Positions 22,489 through 30,699 of a DNA stretch of 32,511 bases are shown one piece after another. Below the pieces are notes generated by a model, which saw nothing but the letters and a program-made list of their open reading frames with translations, was not told the DNA's origin and ran no database searches. The DNA lies in assembly GCA_049696015.1 (NCBI GenBank), contig JBAVTG010000165.1:1-32511 (forward strand), in the 5' to 3' direction. The position numbers were made by a program, and so were the translations under genes. Within the stretch, counting starts at the first letter, position 1, and every line of letters starts with the position of its first letter. The stretch comes from JANMEX01 sp049696015. GTDB taxonomy: Bacteria > Pseudomonadota > Alphaproteobacteria > Rhizobiales > Rhizobiaceae.

Positions 22489-23826
22489 ATGGAAGACGAA
22501 TTCTCATTTCGCCGCGAGAGTGATGTGGCTTCAACAGACGCCAAAACTGGATTGGCCAACCGGCGGCGGTTTTTCGACAAGGTCGAAAAGCTGCTGACGG
22601 ACCGCGCTGATGATCCGGCGCCCTTTGCCATTGCCCGTGTCGGCCTCGACGGCTTCAAGCCGGTCAATGACCTTTATGGACGGGCGGCGGGTGATTCGAT
22701 CCTGCAGCAGGTCGGCATGCGGTTGCGTGCTGCTGTTGACGAGCATGGCTTGGTGGCGCGCTACTCCGGCGATGAGTTTGCGGTGCTCTATCCGATGGTG
22801 TTCCGCCGCGAGGACGCCAAGTCGCATGGCGAGATGTTGTCGGAAATCCTGGCCGCGCCTTACGACCTTGGCGAACGGACGGCGCGCCTGTCTGCATCAG
22901 TCGGCATTTCGATGTTCGAAGATGCAGACGAGACGGTCGAGGAACTGTTGCGCAAGGCTGATTCAGCGCTGTATCACGCGCGCCGGCGCGGTTCGGGGCG
23001 CACTTTGGTCCATTCGCGCGAGATGGAAGAGGCGGCCAAGCGGCTGACCCGCATCGAGCAGGCGCTGCGCCGGGCAGTATCTGCCGAGGAAGTTGAACCG
23101 TTCTTTCAGCCGATTGTTGATCTGAAAAGCCAGGAGACAGTCGGGTTTGAATGCCTCGCCCGCTGGACCGATCCGGATCTCGGTTTTGTCTCGCCTGTCG
23201 TGTTCATTCCCATCGCCGAGGAGACCGGCATCATCGTGCCGCTGACGCAGTTGCTGCTGCGCAAGGCAACGATTGCCGCTGCCGGATGGCCGGCGCACAT
23301 GTTCCTGTCGTTCAACCTTTCGCCGGTGCAGCTGGAAGATCCCAACACCGGCAAGGCGGTATTGGCAGTCCTCAAGCGCACCGGGTTTGACCCGCGCCGG
23401 CTTGAGATTGAAATCACCGAGACCGGCGTCATGTCCGATCCGGTGACTGCCGAGGCGATTGTGACGGATCTGCGCGATGCGGGCGTACGGGTATCGCTCG
23501 ATGATTTCGGCACCGGCCAGTCGTCGCTGGGGCGGCTGCGCGAATTCAAGTTCGACAAGCTGAAGATCGACCGCGCATTTGTCTCTTCAATCCTCAGCGA
23601 CCGGCCCTCCGAGCATATCGTCAAGGCGATCCTGGCCATGTGCGAGGGGCTTGGCATCTCGACCATCGCCGAGGGCATTGAAGAACAGGGGCAGGCCGAC
23701 AGGCTGATCCAGTTTGGCTGTTCAGGCGGACAAGGTTATCTGTTCGGCAAGCCGGTCGATGCCGATGCAACGCTCGGCTATCTCAACGACGCCTACCGCG
23801 GCGCGTCTCGGGCGTCGGGAAGCTAA
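22489..23826 (+). CDS. GGDEF-EAL cyclic-di-GMP protein with altered GGDEF site
   Basis: 445 residues with no membrane segment or N-terminal sensor. The GGDEF domain (about 14-175) has SGDEF (93-97) for GGDEF. The first metal-binding Asp, expected in D-x-D-x-F-K, is Gly52 in VGLDGFKPVND, and no RxxD inhibitory site precedes it. The EAL domain (about 200-440) has ECLARW (221-226) plus NLSPVQLED, EITETG, DDFGTGQSSL, KIDRAF, AEGIEEQ and GQGYLFGKP, so its catalytic set looks complete. It likely hydrolyses cyclic-di-GMP, with the GGDEF domain weak or regulatory. The start at 22489 is uncertain (an upstream GTG at 22447 is possible). The stop overlaps that of selO on the other strand. Confidence 0.92.
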   Translation: MEDEFSFRRESDVASTDAKTGLANRRRFFDKVEKLLTDRADDPAPFAIARVGLDGFKPVNDLYGRAAGDSILQQVGMRLRAAVDEHGLVARYSGDEFAVLYPMVFRREDAKSHGEMLSEILAAPYDLGERTARLSASVGISMFEDADETVEELLRKADSALYHARRRGSGRTLVHSREMEEAAKRLTRIEQALRRAVSAEEVEPFFQPIVDLKSQETVGFECLARWTDPDLGFVSPVVFIPIAEETGIIVPLTQLLLRKATIAAAGWPAHMFLSFNLSPVQLEDPNTGKAVLAVLKRTGFDPRRLEIEITETGVMSDPVTAEAIVTDLRDAGVRVSLDDFGTGQSSLGRLREFKFDKLKIDRAFVSSILSDRPSEHIVKAILAMCEGLGISTIAEGIEEQGQADRLIQFGCSGGQGYLFGKPVDADATLGYLNDAYRGASRASGS

Positions 23827-25295
23827 GTTCCACAAAACGTCTTGGTGACACGTTCTTCCGGGCTCGGCGGGCGCTGCAGGTCCGCGTGCTCCGGCTGATC
23901 GTCAAACGGCGCCGCCAGCACATCGGCCAGCCGGTGGAATGCCGTAAAGTCCCCGCTGTCCTCGGCGGCGCGGATGGCTTCTTCAATCCGGTGATTGCGC
24001 GGGATGAAGGCCGGGTTGACTGCGTTGATGATTTGCGATGCAACCGCCGGGTTAGATCCTTCCGCTGCGAGCCTGCCGGTCCACTCTTCGAGCCATGCCG
24101 CAACTGTTTGTTCGTCGGCAAACAAACTTGCAAAGCTTGATCTGCCTTCTGTGTTTTCGACCTGCGCCAATGCGCGCATGGCGATTGTGTAATCCACACT
24201 CTGCAGCTGCATCTGGTCCAAAAGCTGCTTGATCAATTCGGCATCGCCGTCTTGCGCAGTGTTGAGCCCAAGTTTCCGGCGCATAACCACAAGGCGTTCC
24301 GCCTCGAACAGCGCCGGGAAGCCTTCAAGAACAGCGGTCAGCGCCGCCACGGCCTTGTCCTGATCTTCGTCCATCAGCGGCACCAGCGTTTCGGCCAGCC
24401 GTGCCAGATTCCACTGGGCGATCAGCGGCTGGTTGGAGAAGGCATAACGGCCATTCTGGTCAATCGATGAAAACAGCGCGTGCGGATCGTAATGATCCAT
24501 GAAAGCGCAGGGGCCGAAATCGATGGTTTGTCCGGACACGGCCATGTTGTCGGTGTTCATCACGCCGTGGACAAAGCCGAAACCGGTCCATTGGGCGATG
24601 AGCTTTGCCTGCGCGGCGCATACCGCCTCAAAAAACGGCAGATAGGGCTGCGGGGCCGCTGCAACATCCGGGTAATGGCGGGCAATGGCATGATCGGCCA
24701 GGCGCTTGACTGAGGCCACATCGCTGCGCGCGGCAAAAAACTGGAACGTGCCGATGCGGATGTGACTGGCGGCAACGCGGGTGAAGACCGCTGCCGGTTT
24801 TTCGGTTTCACGAAACACCGTATCGCCCGTCGCCACGGCGGCGAGCGCGCGTGTTGTTGGAACGCCCGCCGCGTGCATGAATTCTGAAACCAGATATTCG
24901 CGCAGCACCGGTCCCAGCGCCGAGTGACCGTCGCCGCCGCGCGAGAACGGCGTGCGTCCAGCGCCTTTGAGCTGAATGTCGCGGCGTTTGCCGCTGTTAT
25001 CGATCACTTCACCAATGAGGATGGCGCGCCCGTCGCCGAGCTGCGGCGAGAAATGCCCGAACTGGTGGCCCGCATAGGCCATGGCCAGCGGCTGCGCTCC
25101 ATCGGGCAGTTCATTGCCGCAAAAGCGCGCCGCGAGCCGATCATCGTTGTCACCTGCGGCTTCAACTCCAAGCTCACGCGCCAGCGCATGGTTGAAGCGG
25201 ATCAGCTGTGGCAGCGGCGCATGGGCAGGCATGGCTTTCAGCCAAAGCCCCTCAAGGTCACGCGCATAGCTGTTGTCAAACGCAAAATCTGTCAT
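23823..25295 (-). CDS. selO: Protein adenylyltransferase SelO
   Basis: 490 residues, the usual length of the SelO/YdiU pseudokinase family. YAGHQFGHFSPQLGDGRA, the nucleotide-binding DIQLKGAGRTPFSRGGDG (about 107-124), LGPVLREYLVSEFMHA, the HGVMNTDN loop and DFGPCAFMD are intact. The protein ends TKTFCGT, the conserved Cys tail. SelO moves AMP from ATP onto Ser/Thr/Tyr of proteins and is linked to redox stress. The start at 25295 lies 38 bases after the ABC ATPase stop, so it may be read through from the iclR-ATPase transcript. It converges on the GGDEF-EAL gene, with stops overlapping by two bases (23824-23825). Confidence 0.96.
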   Translation of the reverse strand: MTDFAFDNSYARDLEGLWLKAMPAHAPLPQLIRFNHALARELGVEAAGDNDDRLAARFCGNELPDGAQPLAMAYAGHQFGHFSPQLGDGRAILIGEVIDNSGKRRDIQLKGAGRTPFSRGGDGHSALGPVLREYLVSEFMHAAGVPTTRALAAVATGDTVFRETEKPAAVFTRVAASHIRIGTFQFFAARSDVASVKRLADHAIARHYPDVAAAPQPYLPFFEAVCAAQAKLIAQWTGFGFVHGVMNTDNMAVSGQTIDFGPCAFMDHYDPHALFSSIDQNGRYAFSNQPLIAQWNLARLAETLVPLMDEDQDKAVAALTAVLEGFPALFEAERLVVMRRKLGLNTAQDGDAELIKQLLDQMQLQSVDYTIAMRALAQVENTEGRSSFASLFADEQTVAAWLEEWTGRLAAEGSNPAVASQIINAVNPAFIPRNHRIEEAIRAAEDSGDFTAFHRLADVLAAPFDDQPEHADLQRPPSPEERVTKTFCGT

Positions 25296-25333
25296 GGCCC
25301 ATAGTTGGACCGGCAGCCGCTCGGTTTCAAGGC

Positions 25334-26413
25334 TCAGCGGATGCGAAGGTCTGTCTTCGGATCAAACAGGAATGCCTGCGCCGGATCAAAGCCGGTCTTG
25401 AGCGTTGTTCCCTCGACCGACGAACGTCCGTCGCGCAATTCGACGGTCAGAGCCGAGCCGTCCTGCGCATGGGCATAGGCATAGGCTTGGCCGCCAAGGT
25501 TTTCGACCACGTCGATGGCTGCCGAAAACTTGGCTGAGCCGGCGCTATCGAAATGTTCCGGGCGCACCCCAACCATGACATCCTGTCCTTCCGACACAGT
25601 GTCCGTGACCTTCTTGTCAAACGTGACATTGACCGCAGGAACACTGATTGCCGCCTTGCCGCCTGCCGCTTTGGCGACTTTGCCGGCCAGAAAGTTCATC
25701 TTCGGCGAACCGATGAAACCGGCGACAAACAGATTGTCCGGATTGGCATACAATTCCAGAGGCGCGCCGACTTGTTCGATCTTGCCAGCCCGCAGCACGA
25801 CAATCTTGTCGGCCAGCGTCATCGCTTCCACCTGATCATGCGTCACATAGATCATCGTCGCCTTCAGCTGCTTGTGCAGCTTGGCGATCTCAAGGCGCAT
25901 CTGCACCCGCAGTTCCGCGTCAAGGTTCGACAGCGGCTCATCAAACAGGAAGACTTTCGGTTCGCGCACGATGGCGCGGCCGATGGCAACGCGCTGGCGC
26001 TGGCCGCCAGACAATTGCTTGGGCTTGCGCGCCAGCAGCTGGTCAAGATGCAGGATTTTTGACGCCTTGCCGACCCGCTCAGCAATCACCTGCCGGTCTG
26101 TGCCCGTCATCTTCAGGCCAAAGCTGATGTTTTCTTCAACCGTCATGTGCGGATAGAGCGCATAGGACTGAAACACCATGGCAACGCCGCGGTCGGCAGG
26201 TTCGACGTGGGTGACATCCACGCCGCCAATCGAAATGTGGCCGCCGGTGCAATCCTCCAGCCCTGCAACCAGCCGCAGCAGTGTCGACTTGCCGCAGCCG
26301 GAGGGGCCGACGAAGACGGTGAATTCGCCGTCTTCAATGTCGAGGTTGACGCCATGAATGATGTGCACGGTGCCGAATGATTTGCGAACATCTCTGAGTG
26401 CAAGTCCGGACAT
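25334..26413 (-). CDS. CUT1 sugar ABC transporter ATP-binding protein (UgpC/MsmK-like)
   Basis: 359 residues. Walker A GPSGCGKST (36-44), Q loop VFQSYALYP (80-88), signature LSGGQRQR (134-141), Walker B VFLFDEPLSNLD (154-165) and H loop VTHDQVEAM are intact, followed by a C-terminal TOBE/OB region (about 240-355). This is the ATPase type that serves CUT1 carbohydrate importers. It almost certainly energises the binding protein and permeases encoded divergently at 27473-30657, though such ATPases can serve several transporters. It follows iclR by 23 bases. Confidence 0.94.
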   Translation of the reverse strand: MSGLALRDVRKSFGTVHIIHGVNLDIEDGEFTVFVGPSGCGKSTLLRLVAGLEDCTGGHISIGGVDVTHVEPADRGVAMVFQSYALYPHMTVEENISFGLKMTGTDRQVIAERVGKASKILHLDQLLARKPKQLSGGQRQRVAIGRAIVREPKVFLFDEPLSNLDAELRVQMRLEIAKLHKQLKATMIYVTHDQVEAMTLADKIVVLRAGKIEQVGAPLELYANPDNLFVAGFIGSPKMNFLAGKVAKAAGGKAAISVPAVNVTFDKKVTDTVSEGQDVMVGVRPEHFDSAGSAKFSAAIDVVENLGGQAYAYAHAQDGSALTVELRDGRSSVEGTTLKTGFDPAQAFLFDPKTDLRIR

Positions 26414-26436
26414 GTTTTTCCTCCCTAGACAAAATT

Positions 26437-27258
26437 TCAGTTTCGTGGCGATAGCCGCGCATTGACTTCATCCGACAGCTCCGATGCCGCTTCGCGCACC
26501 AGCGGCGCCCAGGCCTGCAACTGTTTCATCGATACCCGGAACGCCGGGGCGGTCAGGGATATGCCGGCCGCCAGATGCCCGTCGTGCGCGCAGACCGGCG
26601 CGGCGACACAATGGATGCCCGGTTCATGCTCTTCGCGGTCATAGGCGTTGCCGTCGCGGCGGATGTCATGCAATTCGGCAATGACGGCGTCGATGCTGAC
26701 CAGTGTGGTTGGCGTGTGCTTTTTGAACACCGTCTTGGACAAGAGCTTGCGCACAACATCATCTTCAAGTGTGGACAGCGCTGCCTTGCCGACGCCTGTG
26801 CAGTAGGTCGGCGAGGCGTTGCCGATCTGGCTGTGCATGCGCACGGTCTGGCGGCTTTCGACCTTGTCGAGATAGACCACTTCCGTGCCGGACAGGACGC
26901 CCAGATGCACCGTCTCGCCGGTGGCATCGTGCAGGCGGCGGATCACCGGTTCAGCGATTTCGCGGAAACGGTTGCGTGACCAGCTCTTGGAAGCAAGGCG
27001 CAGCAGCCTAAGGCCCAGTTCGTAGGTCTGGTCGCGGCCTACCGAGATGAGCCCCTCATCCATCAGGTTTTTCAACTGACGGTGCAAGGTGCCGCGCGGT
27101 TGTTTGATCAAGGGCAATAAATCAGTGAAGCGCAGCGGGACGGGCGAGGATGCGATGACTTCAAGCACATCCATAGCCTTGCCGAGCGTACCGGTGTCCC
27201 GGTCCGTCAGGCTTAGGGCCGCGCTGTCCGGCGCGTCCAGATCTGGTCTGGCGTTCAA
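26437..27258 (-). CDS. IclR-family transcriptional regulator
   Basis: 273 residues. The N-terminal winged helix-turn-helix (about 25-80: ALGK-like TLGKAMDVLEVIASS, FTDLLPLIKQPRGTLHRQLKNL) precedes the IclR effector domain (about 95-265), with VHLGVLSGTEVVYLDKVES, GKAALS and GIHCVAAPV. It diverges from the sugar-uptake genes with half-site repeats in the shared gap, so it most likely represses that locus and responds to a sugar or sugar-acid intermediate. The recognition helix differs from the sequence I know for E. coli IclR or KdgR, so no effector can be named. Confidence 0.93.
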   Translation of the reverse strand: MNARPDLDAPDSAALSLTDRDTGTLGKAMDVLEVIASSPVPLRFTDLLPLIKQPRGTLHRQLKNLMDEGLISVGRDQTYELGLRLLRLASKSWSRNRFREIAEPVIRRLHDATGETVHLGVLSGTEVVYLDKVESRQTVRMHSQIGNASPTYCTGVGKAALSTLEDDVVRKLLSKTVFKKHTPTTLVSIDAVIAELHDIRRDGNAYDREEHEPGIHCVAAPVCAHDGHLAAGISLTAPAFRVSMKQLQAWAPLVREAASELSDEVNARLSPRN

Positions 27259-27301
27259 GATTCATTCCTCCCGCAAGCTGGCCACTCTCCTCAAAGGCCG
27301 C

Positions 27302-27368
27302 TTGACATTTTCCACGATATGGCATGTAAATTCCACTTAGTCAAACCAAGTTCCAAATAATGGAATTT
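27302..27368 (+). promoter_or_regulatory. Sigma-70-like promoter with IclR-type half-sites
   Basis: TTGACA (27302-27307), a 17-base spacer and TGTAAA (27325-27330) form a good promoter facing the binding-protein gene. Three half-sites follow: TTCCA at 27331-27335 and 27351-27355, and TGGAA at 27361-27365. The last two make TTCCA-aataa-TGGAA, and AAATTCCA (27328) with TGGAATTT (27361) is a wider perfect pair. They cover the expected start of transcription near 27337, a repressor position. On the minus strand TTGACT (27339-27344 reversed) may start iclR. Confidence 0.55.
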
Positions 27369-27472
27369 TGATCATGGCTGACGCCTGCCATTCAAACGCA
27401 TCCGGCGCCGCGTTTCAGCTCCGGAGGATGGCTCTGAAAACATCACGGTTAACCTTGGGAGGAACAACCGAC

Positions 27473-28708
27473 ATGAACATCAAACTGAAAGCCATGCTTC
27501 TCGGCACAGTTGCCGTCGCCGTTTTGGCCGGCACTGCCTTTGCCCAGGACAAGCGCATCCTGAAATACAATGCCGACTTCGATCCGACGCCTTTGAAGGC
27601 TTTTGAAGCGTTGATCGCCGACTTTGAAGCTGCAAATCCCGAAGTTGATGTTGTTCTGACAAACTTCGACCACGAAGGCTACAAAACGGCCATTCGCAAC
27701 TTCCTGACTGCCGACTCGCCGGATCTGGCCAACTGGTACGCCGGCAACCGCATGGCGCCATTTGTGAAAGCCGGCCAATTCCAGGACGTCACTGATGTCT
27801 GGGAAGCCAATGGCTTTAACGAGCAGCTGGCCTCGTCGGTCGGCTCGATGACCATCGACGGCAAAAAGTGGGGCGTTCCCTATACCTACTATCAGTGGGG
27901 CATTTACTACAACAAGGACGTCTACAAGAAGGCCGGCGTGACCGAGCCGAAGAACTGGGCCGAGTTTGTCGCCAATTGCGAAAAGATCAAAGCCGCCGGC
28001 GCTGACTGCCTGACCACGGGATCCAAAGCCCTTTGGCCGGTTGCGGGCATCTTCGACTATATGAACCTGCGCACCAACGGCTATGAGTTCCACATGGACC
28101 TGACGGCAGGCAAGGTCGCCTGGACCGACCCGAAAGTGAAAGCCACTTTCGCCGAATGGGCAAAGATCGTTCCCTACATGACCGCAAATCATGCTGCCAT
28201 CGATTGGCAGGATGCCGCCGCGCTGCTCGTTCAGGGCAAGGCTGCGAACTACGTCATGGGCAACTTCGCCGTTGCAACGTTTAAGGAAGGCGGCATGACC
28301 AACGACAACCTCGGCTTCCTGGTGTTCCCGGAAATCACACCGGGCGTGCCGCGTGCCGAAGAAGCGCCGACCGACACAATCCATATTCCGGCCGGCGCGA
28401 AGAACGTTGACGATGCCAAGAAGTTCCTCGCCTTTGTCGGTTCAGCGGACGTGCAGACCAAGCTGAATGCGGCGCTCGGTCAACTGCCGACCAACGCCAA
28501 GTCGACGGTGGGTGATGATCCGTTCATCAAGGCAGGCTTTGAAACAGTCTCGACTGCCAAAGGCGTAGCCCAGTTCTTTGACCGTGACGCTCCTGCCGAA
28601 ATGGCAAAGATCGGCATGGAAGGCTTCCAGGAATTCATGATCAAGCCTGAAAATGTTGATGCAATCCTCGCGCGCCTCGAAGAAGCACGCGGCCGCATCT
28701 ATAAATGA
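27473..28708 (+). CDS. Periplasmic sugar-binding protein of a CUT1 ABC transporter
   Basis: 411 residues. The signal peptide MNIKLKAMLLGTVAVAVL is cleaved near AFA-QDK (24/25). The mature part is an extracellular solute-binding protein family 1, with FEAANPEVDVVLTNFDHEG, YYQWGIYYNKDVYKKAG, NWAEFVANCEKIK, VQGKAANYVMGNFA and LNAALGQLPTNAKS. It should deliver a sugar to the permease pair downstream. The start is fixed by the signal peptide and by GGGAGGA upstream, even though the reading frame is open to 27368. The flanking 2-keto-3-deoxygalactonate genes suggest a galactose-type sugar, sugar acid or galactoside, but the ligand is not shown by the sequence. Confidence 0.94.
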   Translation: MNIKLKAMLLGTVAVAVLAGTAFAQDKRILKYNADFDPTPLKAFEALIADFEAANPEVDVVLTNFDHEGYKTAIRNFLTADSPDLANWYAGNRMAPFVKAGQFQDVTDVWEANGFNEQLASSVGSMTIDGKKWGVPYTYYQWGIYYNKDVYKKAGVTEPKNWAEFVANCEKIKAAGADCLTTGSKALWPVAGIFDYMNLRTNGYEFHMDLTAGKVAWTDPKVKATFAEWAKIVPYMTANHAAIDWQDAAALLVQGKAANYVMGNFAVATFKEGGMTNDNLGFLVFPEITPGVPRAEEAPTDTIHIPAGAKNVDDAKKFLAFVGSADVQTKLNAALGQLPTNAKSTVGDDPFIKAGFETVSTAKGVAQFFDRDAPAEMAKIGMEGFQEFMIKPENVDAILARLEEARGRIYK

Positions 28709-28716
28709 GCGACACC

Positions 28717-28745
28717 GGGGGCGGTTTTGTGCCGCCCCCTTTTTT
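28717..28745 (+). terminator. Strong intrinsic terminator after the binding protein
   Basis: GGGGGCGG (28717-28724) pairs perfectly with CCGCCCCC (28732-28739) around a seven-base loop, followed by six T (28740-28745). It begins eight bases after the binding-protein stop. Partial termination here would keep the abundant binding protein far above the permeases, as in many sugar operons. Confidence 0.88.
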
Positions 28746-28886
28746 GCCCAGGCATTCGGAAAAAACCATCCGGCGCATCGCGTGGGCCCGTCAATTCAGG
28801 TGCATGGCAACTTGAGACAAACCGTATCACAAAACCAATCGGGAACGCGCTTCAGGTCGTGAGCGGACGTCGTTTGGAGGACACAA

Positions 28887-29804
28887 ATGGCCACAGATAC
28901 GTTCAATTCGACGCCGCAGTCATGGTGGAAAAAGAACCAGCGGGCGCTTGCGCCATGGCTGTTTCTTGCGCCAGGCGTGCTGATGTTTCTGATTTACGTG
29001 ATCTCGCCGATCATCCAGTCCATCTGGCTGTCCTTCTATGATTGGGACGGGCTGGGCGCAAAGACATGGCTTGGCCTTGCCAACTACCGCGAGCTCTTCG
29101 GTGATGAAGCATTCTACACCTCGCTCAAGAACAATGTGATCTGGCTTGTCCTGTTCATGCTTGCGGTTCCCGCCGGCCTGTTCATCGCCATCTTCCTCAA
29201 TCAGACGGTGACCGGCATCCGCCTGTACAAATCGCTGTTCTTCTTTCCTTTCGTCATCAGCCAGGTTGTCGTCGGTCTGATTTTCTCCTGGTTTTATGCA
29301 CCGAACTTCGGGCTTCTCTATCTGTTGATCGAGTGGCTGACCGGCACGGGCATCGCCTTCCTGGCGGATCCAGACAAAGTCACCTACGCGCTGGTGGCCG
29401 CTGGTCTGTGGCCGCAGATCGCCTATTGCATGATCTTGTATCTGACCGGCCTCAACAATGTTTCGCCCGACCAGATTGAGGCTGCGCGGCTGGATGGCGC
29501 GCGCGGCTGGAAGATCCTGTGGCATGTGATCATACCGCAGCTGCGCCCGGCGACATTTATCGCCGTCGTTGTCACCGTCATCGGCGCTTTGCGCTCTTTC
29601 GATATCGTTTCGATCATGACCGATGGCGGGCCTTACGGCTCCTCGCGCGTCCTGTCTTTTTACATGTATGAGCAGGCGCTATCCGAATATGGCTACCGCA
29701 TGGGTTATGGCGCGGCGATCGCCGTCATCCTTTTTGCCATCATGATGGTCTTCATTACCGGGTTTATCTGGAAAATGATCCGTGACGAACGGTCGGGAGG
29801 CTGA
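28887..29804 (+). CDS. CUT1 ABC transporter permease (MalF-like)
   Basis: 305 residues with six hydrophobic membrane segments. The first follows WWKKNQRALAPWLFLAPGVLMF near residue 20. The cytoplasmic EAA loop reads EAARLDGARGWKILWHV followed by IIPQLRP, the site that docks on the ATPase. It makes half of the inner-membrane channel with the next gene. The start is supported by TTGGAGGA upstream. It follows the binding protein after 178 bases that contain the terminator, and precedes its partner permease by four bases. Confidence 0.95.
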   Translation: MATDTFNSTPQSWWKKNQRALAPWLFLAPGVLMFLIYVISPIIQSIWLSFYDWDGLGAKTWLGLANYRELFGDEAFYTSLKNNVIWLVLFMLAVPAGLFIAIFLNQTVTGIRLYKSLFFFPFVISQVVVGLIFSWFYAPNFGLLYLLIEWLTGTGIAFLADPDKVTYALVAAGLWPQIAYCMILYLTGLNNVSPDQIEAARLDGARGWKILWHVIIPQLRPATFIAVVVTVIGALRSFDIVSIMTDGGPYGSSRVLSFYMYEQALSEYGYRMGYGAAIAVILFAIMMVFITGFIWKMIRDERSGG

Positions 29805-29808
29805 AGCC

Positions 29809-30657
29809 ATGTTTCCAACACCTGTCGCCAAAACCTCGCAGACCATGCAGTGGCTTTACGCCGCCGCGTTGCCAGTTGCGCTTTTCCTGTGGTTGTTGCC
29901 TTTGCTCGGTGTGGCCCTGACGTCCGTGCGCCCGGCATCGGATCTTGCCCAAGGCAATTATTTCGGCATTCCCTCGACATTTGCCTGGAACAATTACGTC
30001 GACATTTTTCTCAATACGCCGCTGTGGAAGTACATCCGCAATTCGTTTTATGTGACAATCCCGACGGTTATCGGCACTGTCGCATTGTCATGCATGACAG
30101 GCTTTGCCCTGGCGGTCTACAAGTTCAAGTCCAACCTGCTTTTGTTTTTCATGTTTGTGGCCGGCAACTTTGTGCCGTTTCAGATCCTCATGGTCCCGGT
30201 GCGCGACCTCACCGTCCAGACTGGCCTCTACAACAGCTACTCTGGACTGATCCTGTTCCACATCGCCTTCCAGACTGGTTTTTGCACATTGTTCATGCGC
30301 AATTTCATCAAGGCGCTTCCGTTCGAACTGATCGAATCGGCGCGTGTTGAAGGCATCAGCGAAATCAGAATTTTCTGGTATATCGTCGTTCCGCTGATGC
30401 GCCCGGCAATTTCAGCGCTCGCGGTTCTGGTTTTCACCTTCATATGGAACGAGTATTTCTGGGCAACTGTCCTCACGCAAGGTTCAGATGTCCAGCCGGT
30501 CACCGCAGGTCTGTTTTCGCTCAATGGCCAATGGATTGCACAATGGCACTTGGTTTCGGCCGGCGCAATTGTCGCCGCCCTGCCTCCGGTGATCATGTTT
30601 TTCCTGGCACAAAAGCACTTCATTGCAGGCTTGACATTGGGCGCCACCAAAGGGTGA
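29809..30657 (+). CDS. CUT1 ABC transporter permease (MalG-like)
   Basis: 282 residues with six membrane segments beginning QWLYAAALPVALFLWLLPLLG. The EAA loop reads ESARVEGISEIRIFWYIV followed by VPLMRP, matching the MalG half of CUT1 importers, and NEYFWATVLTQGSDVQPVTAGL is typical near the C terminus. The start at 29809 has GGGAGG upstream and sits four bases after the first permease stop. The frame is open from 29782, but those nine codons overlap the previous gene. The dgoK-like gene follows after 42 bases. Confidence 0.95.
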   Translation: MFPTPVAKTSQTMQWLYAAALPVALFLWLLPLLGVALTSVRPASDLAQGNYFGIPSTFAWNNYVDIFLNTPLWKYIRNSFYVTIPTVIGTVALSCMTGFALAVYKFKSNLLLFFMFVAGNFVPFQILMVPVRDLTVQTGLYNSYSGLILFHIAFQTGFCTLFMRNFIKALPFELIESARVEGISEIRIFWYIVVPLMRPAISALAVLVFTFIWNEYFWATVLTQGSDVQPVTAGLFSLNGQWIAQWHLVSAGAIVAALPPVIMFFLAQKHFIAGLTLGATKG

Positions 30658-30699
30658 TGGTAAGCTTTTGCTTTCCTAGTGAATTGGAACACATGAAAC

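Noticed and set aside
27368..27472. N-terminal extension of the sugar-binding protein
   Set aside because: It would place a 35-residue non-hydrophobic tail before a clear signal peptide; the ATG at 27473 has a GGGAGGA site.
27449..28384. Minus-strand 311-codon frame over the binding-protein gene
   Set aside because: Antisense to a well-supported gene with no homologue recognised.
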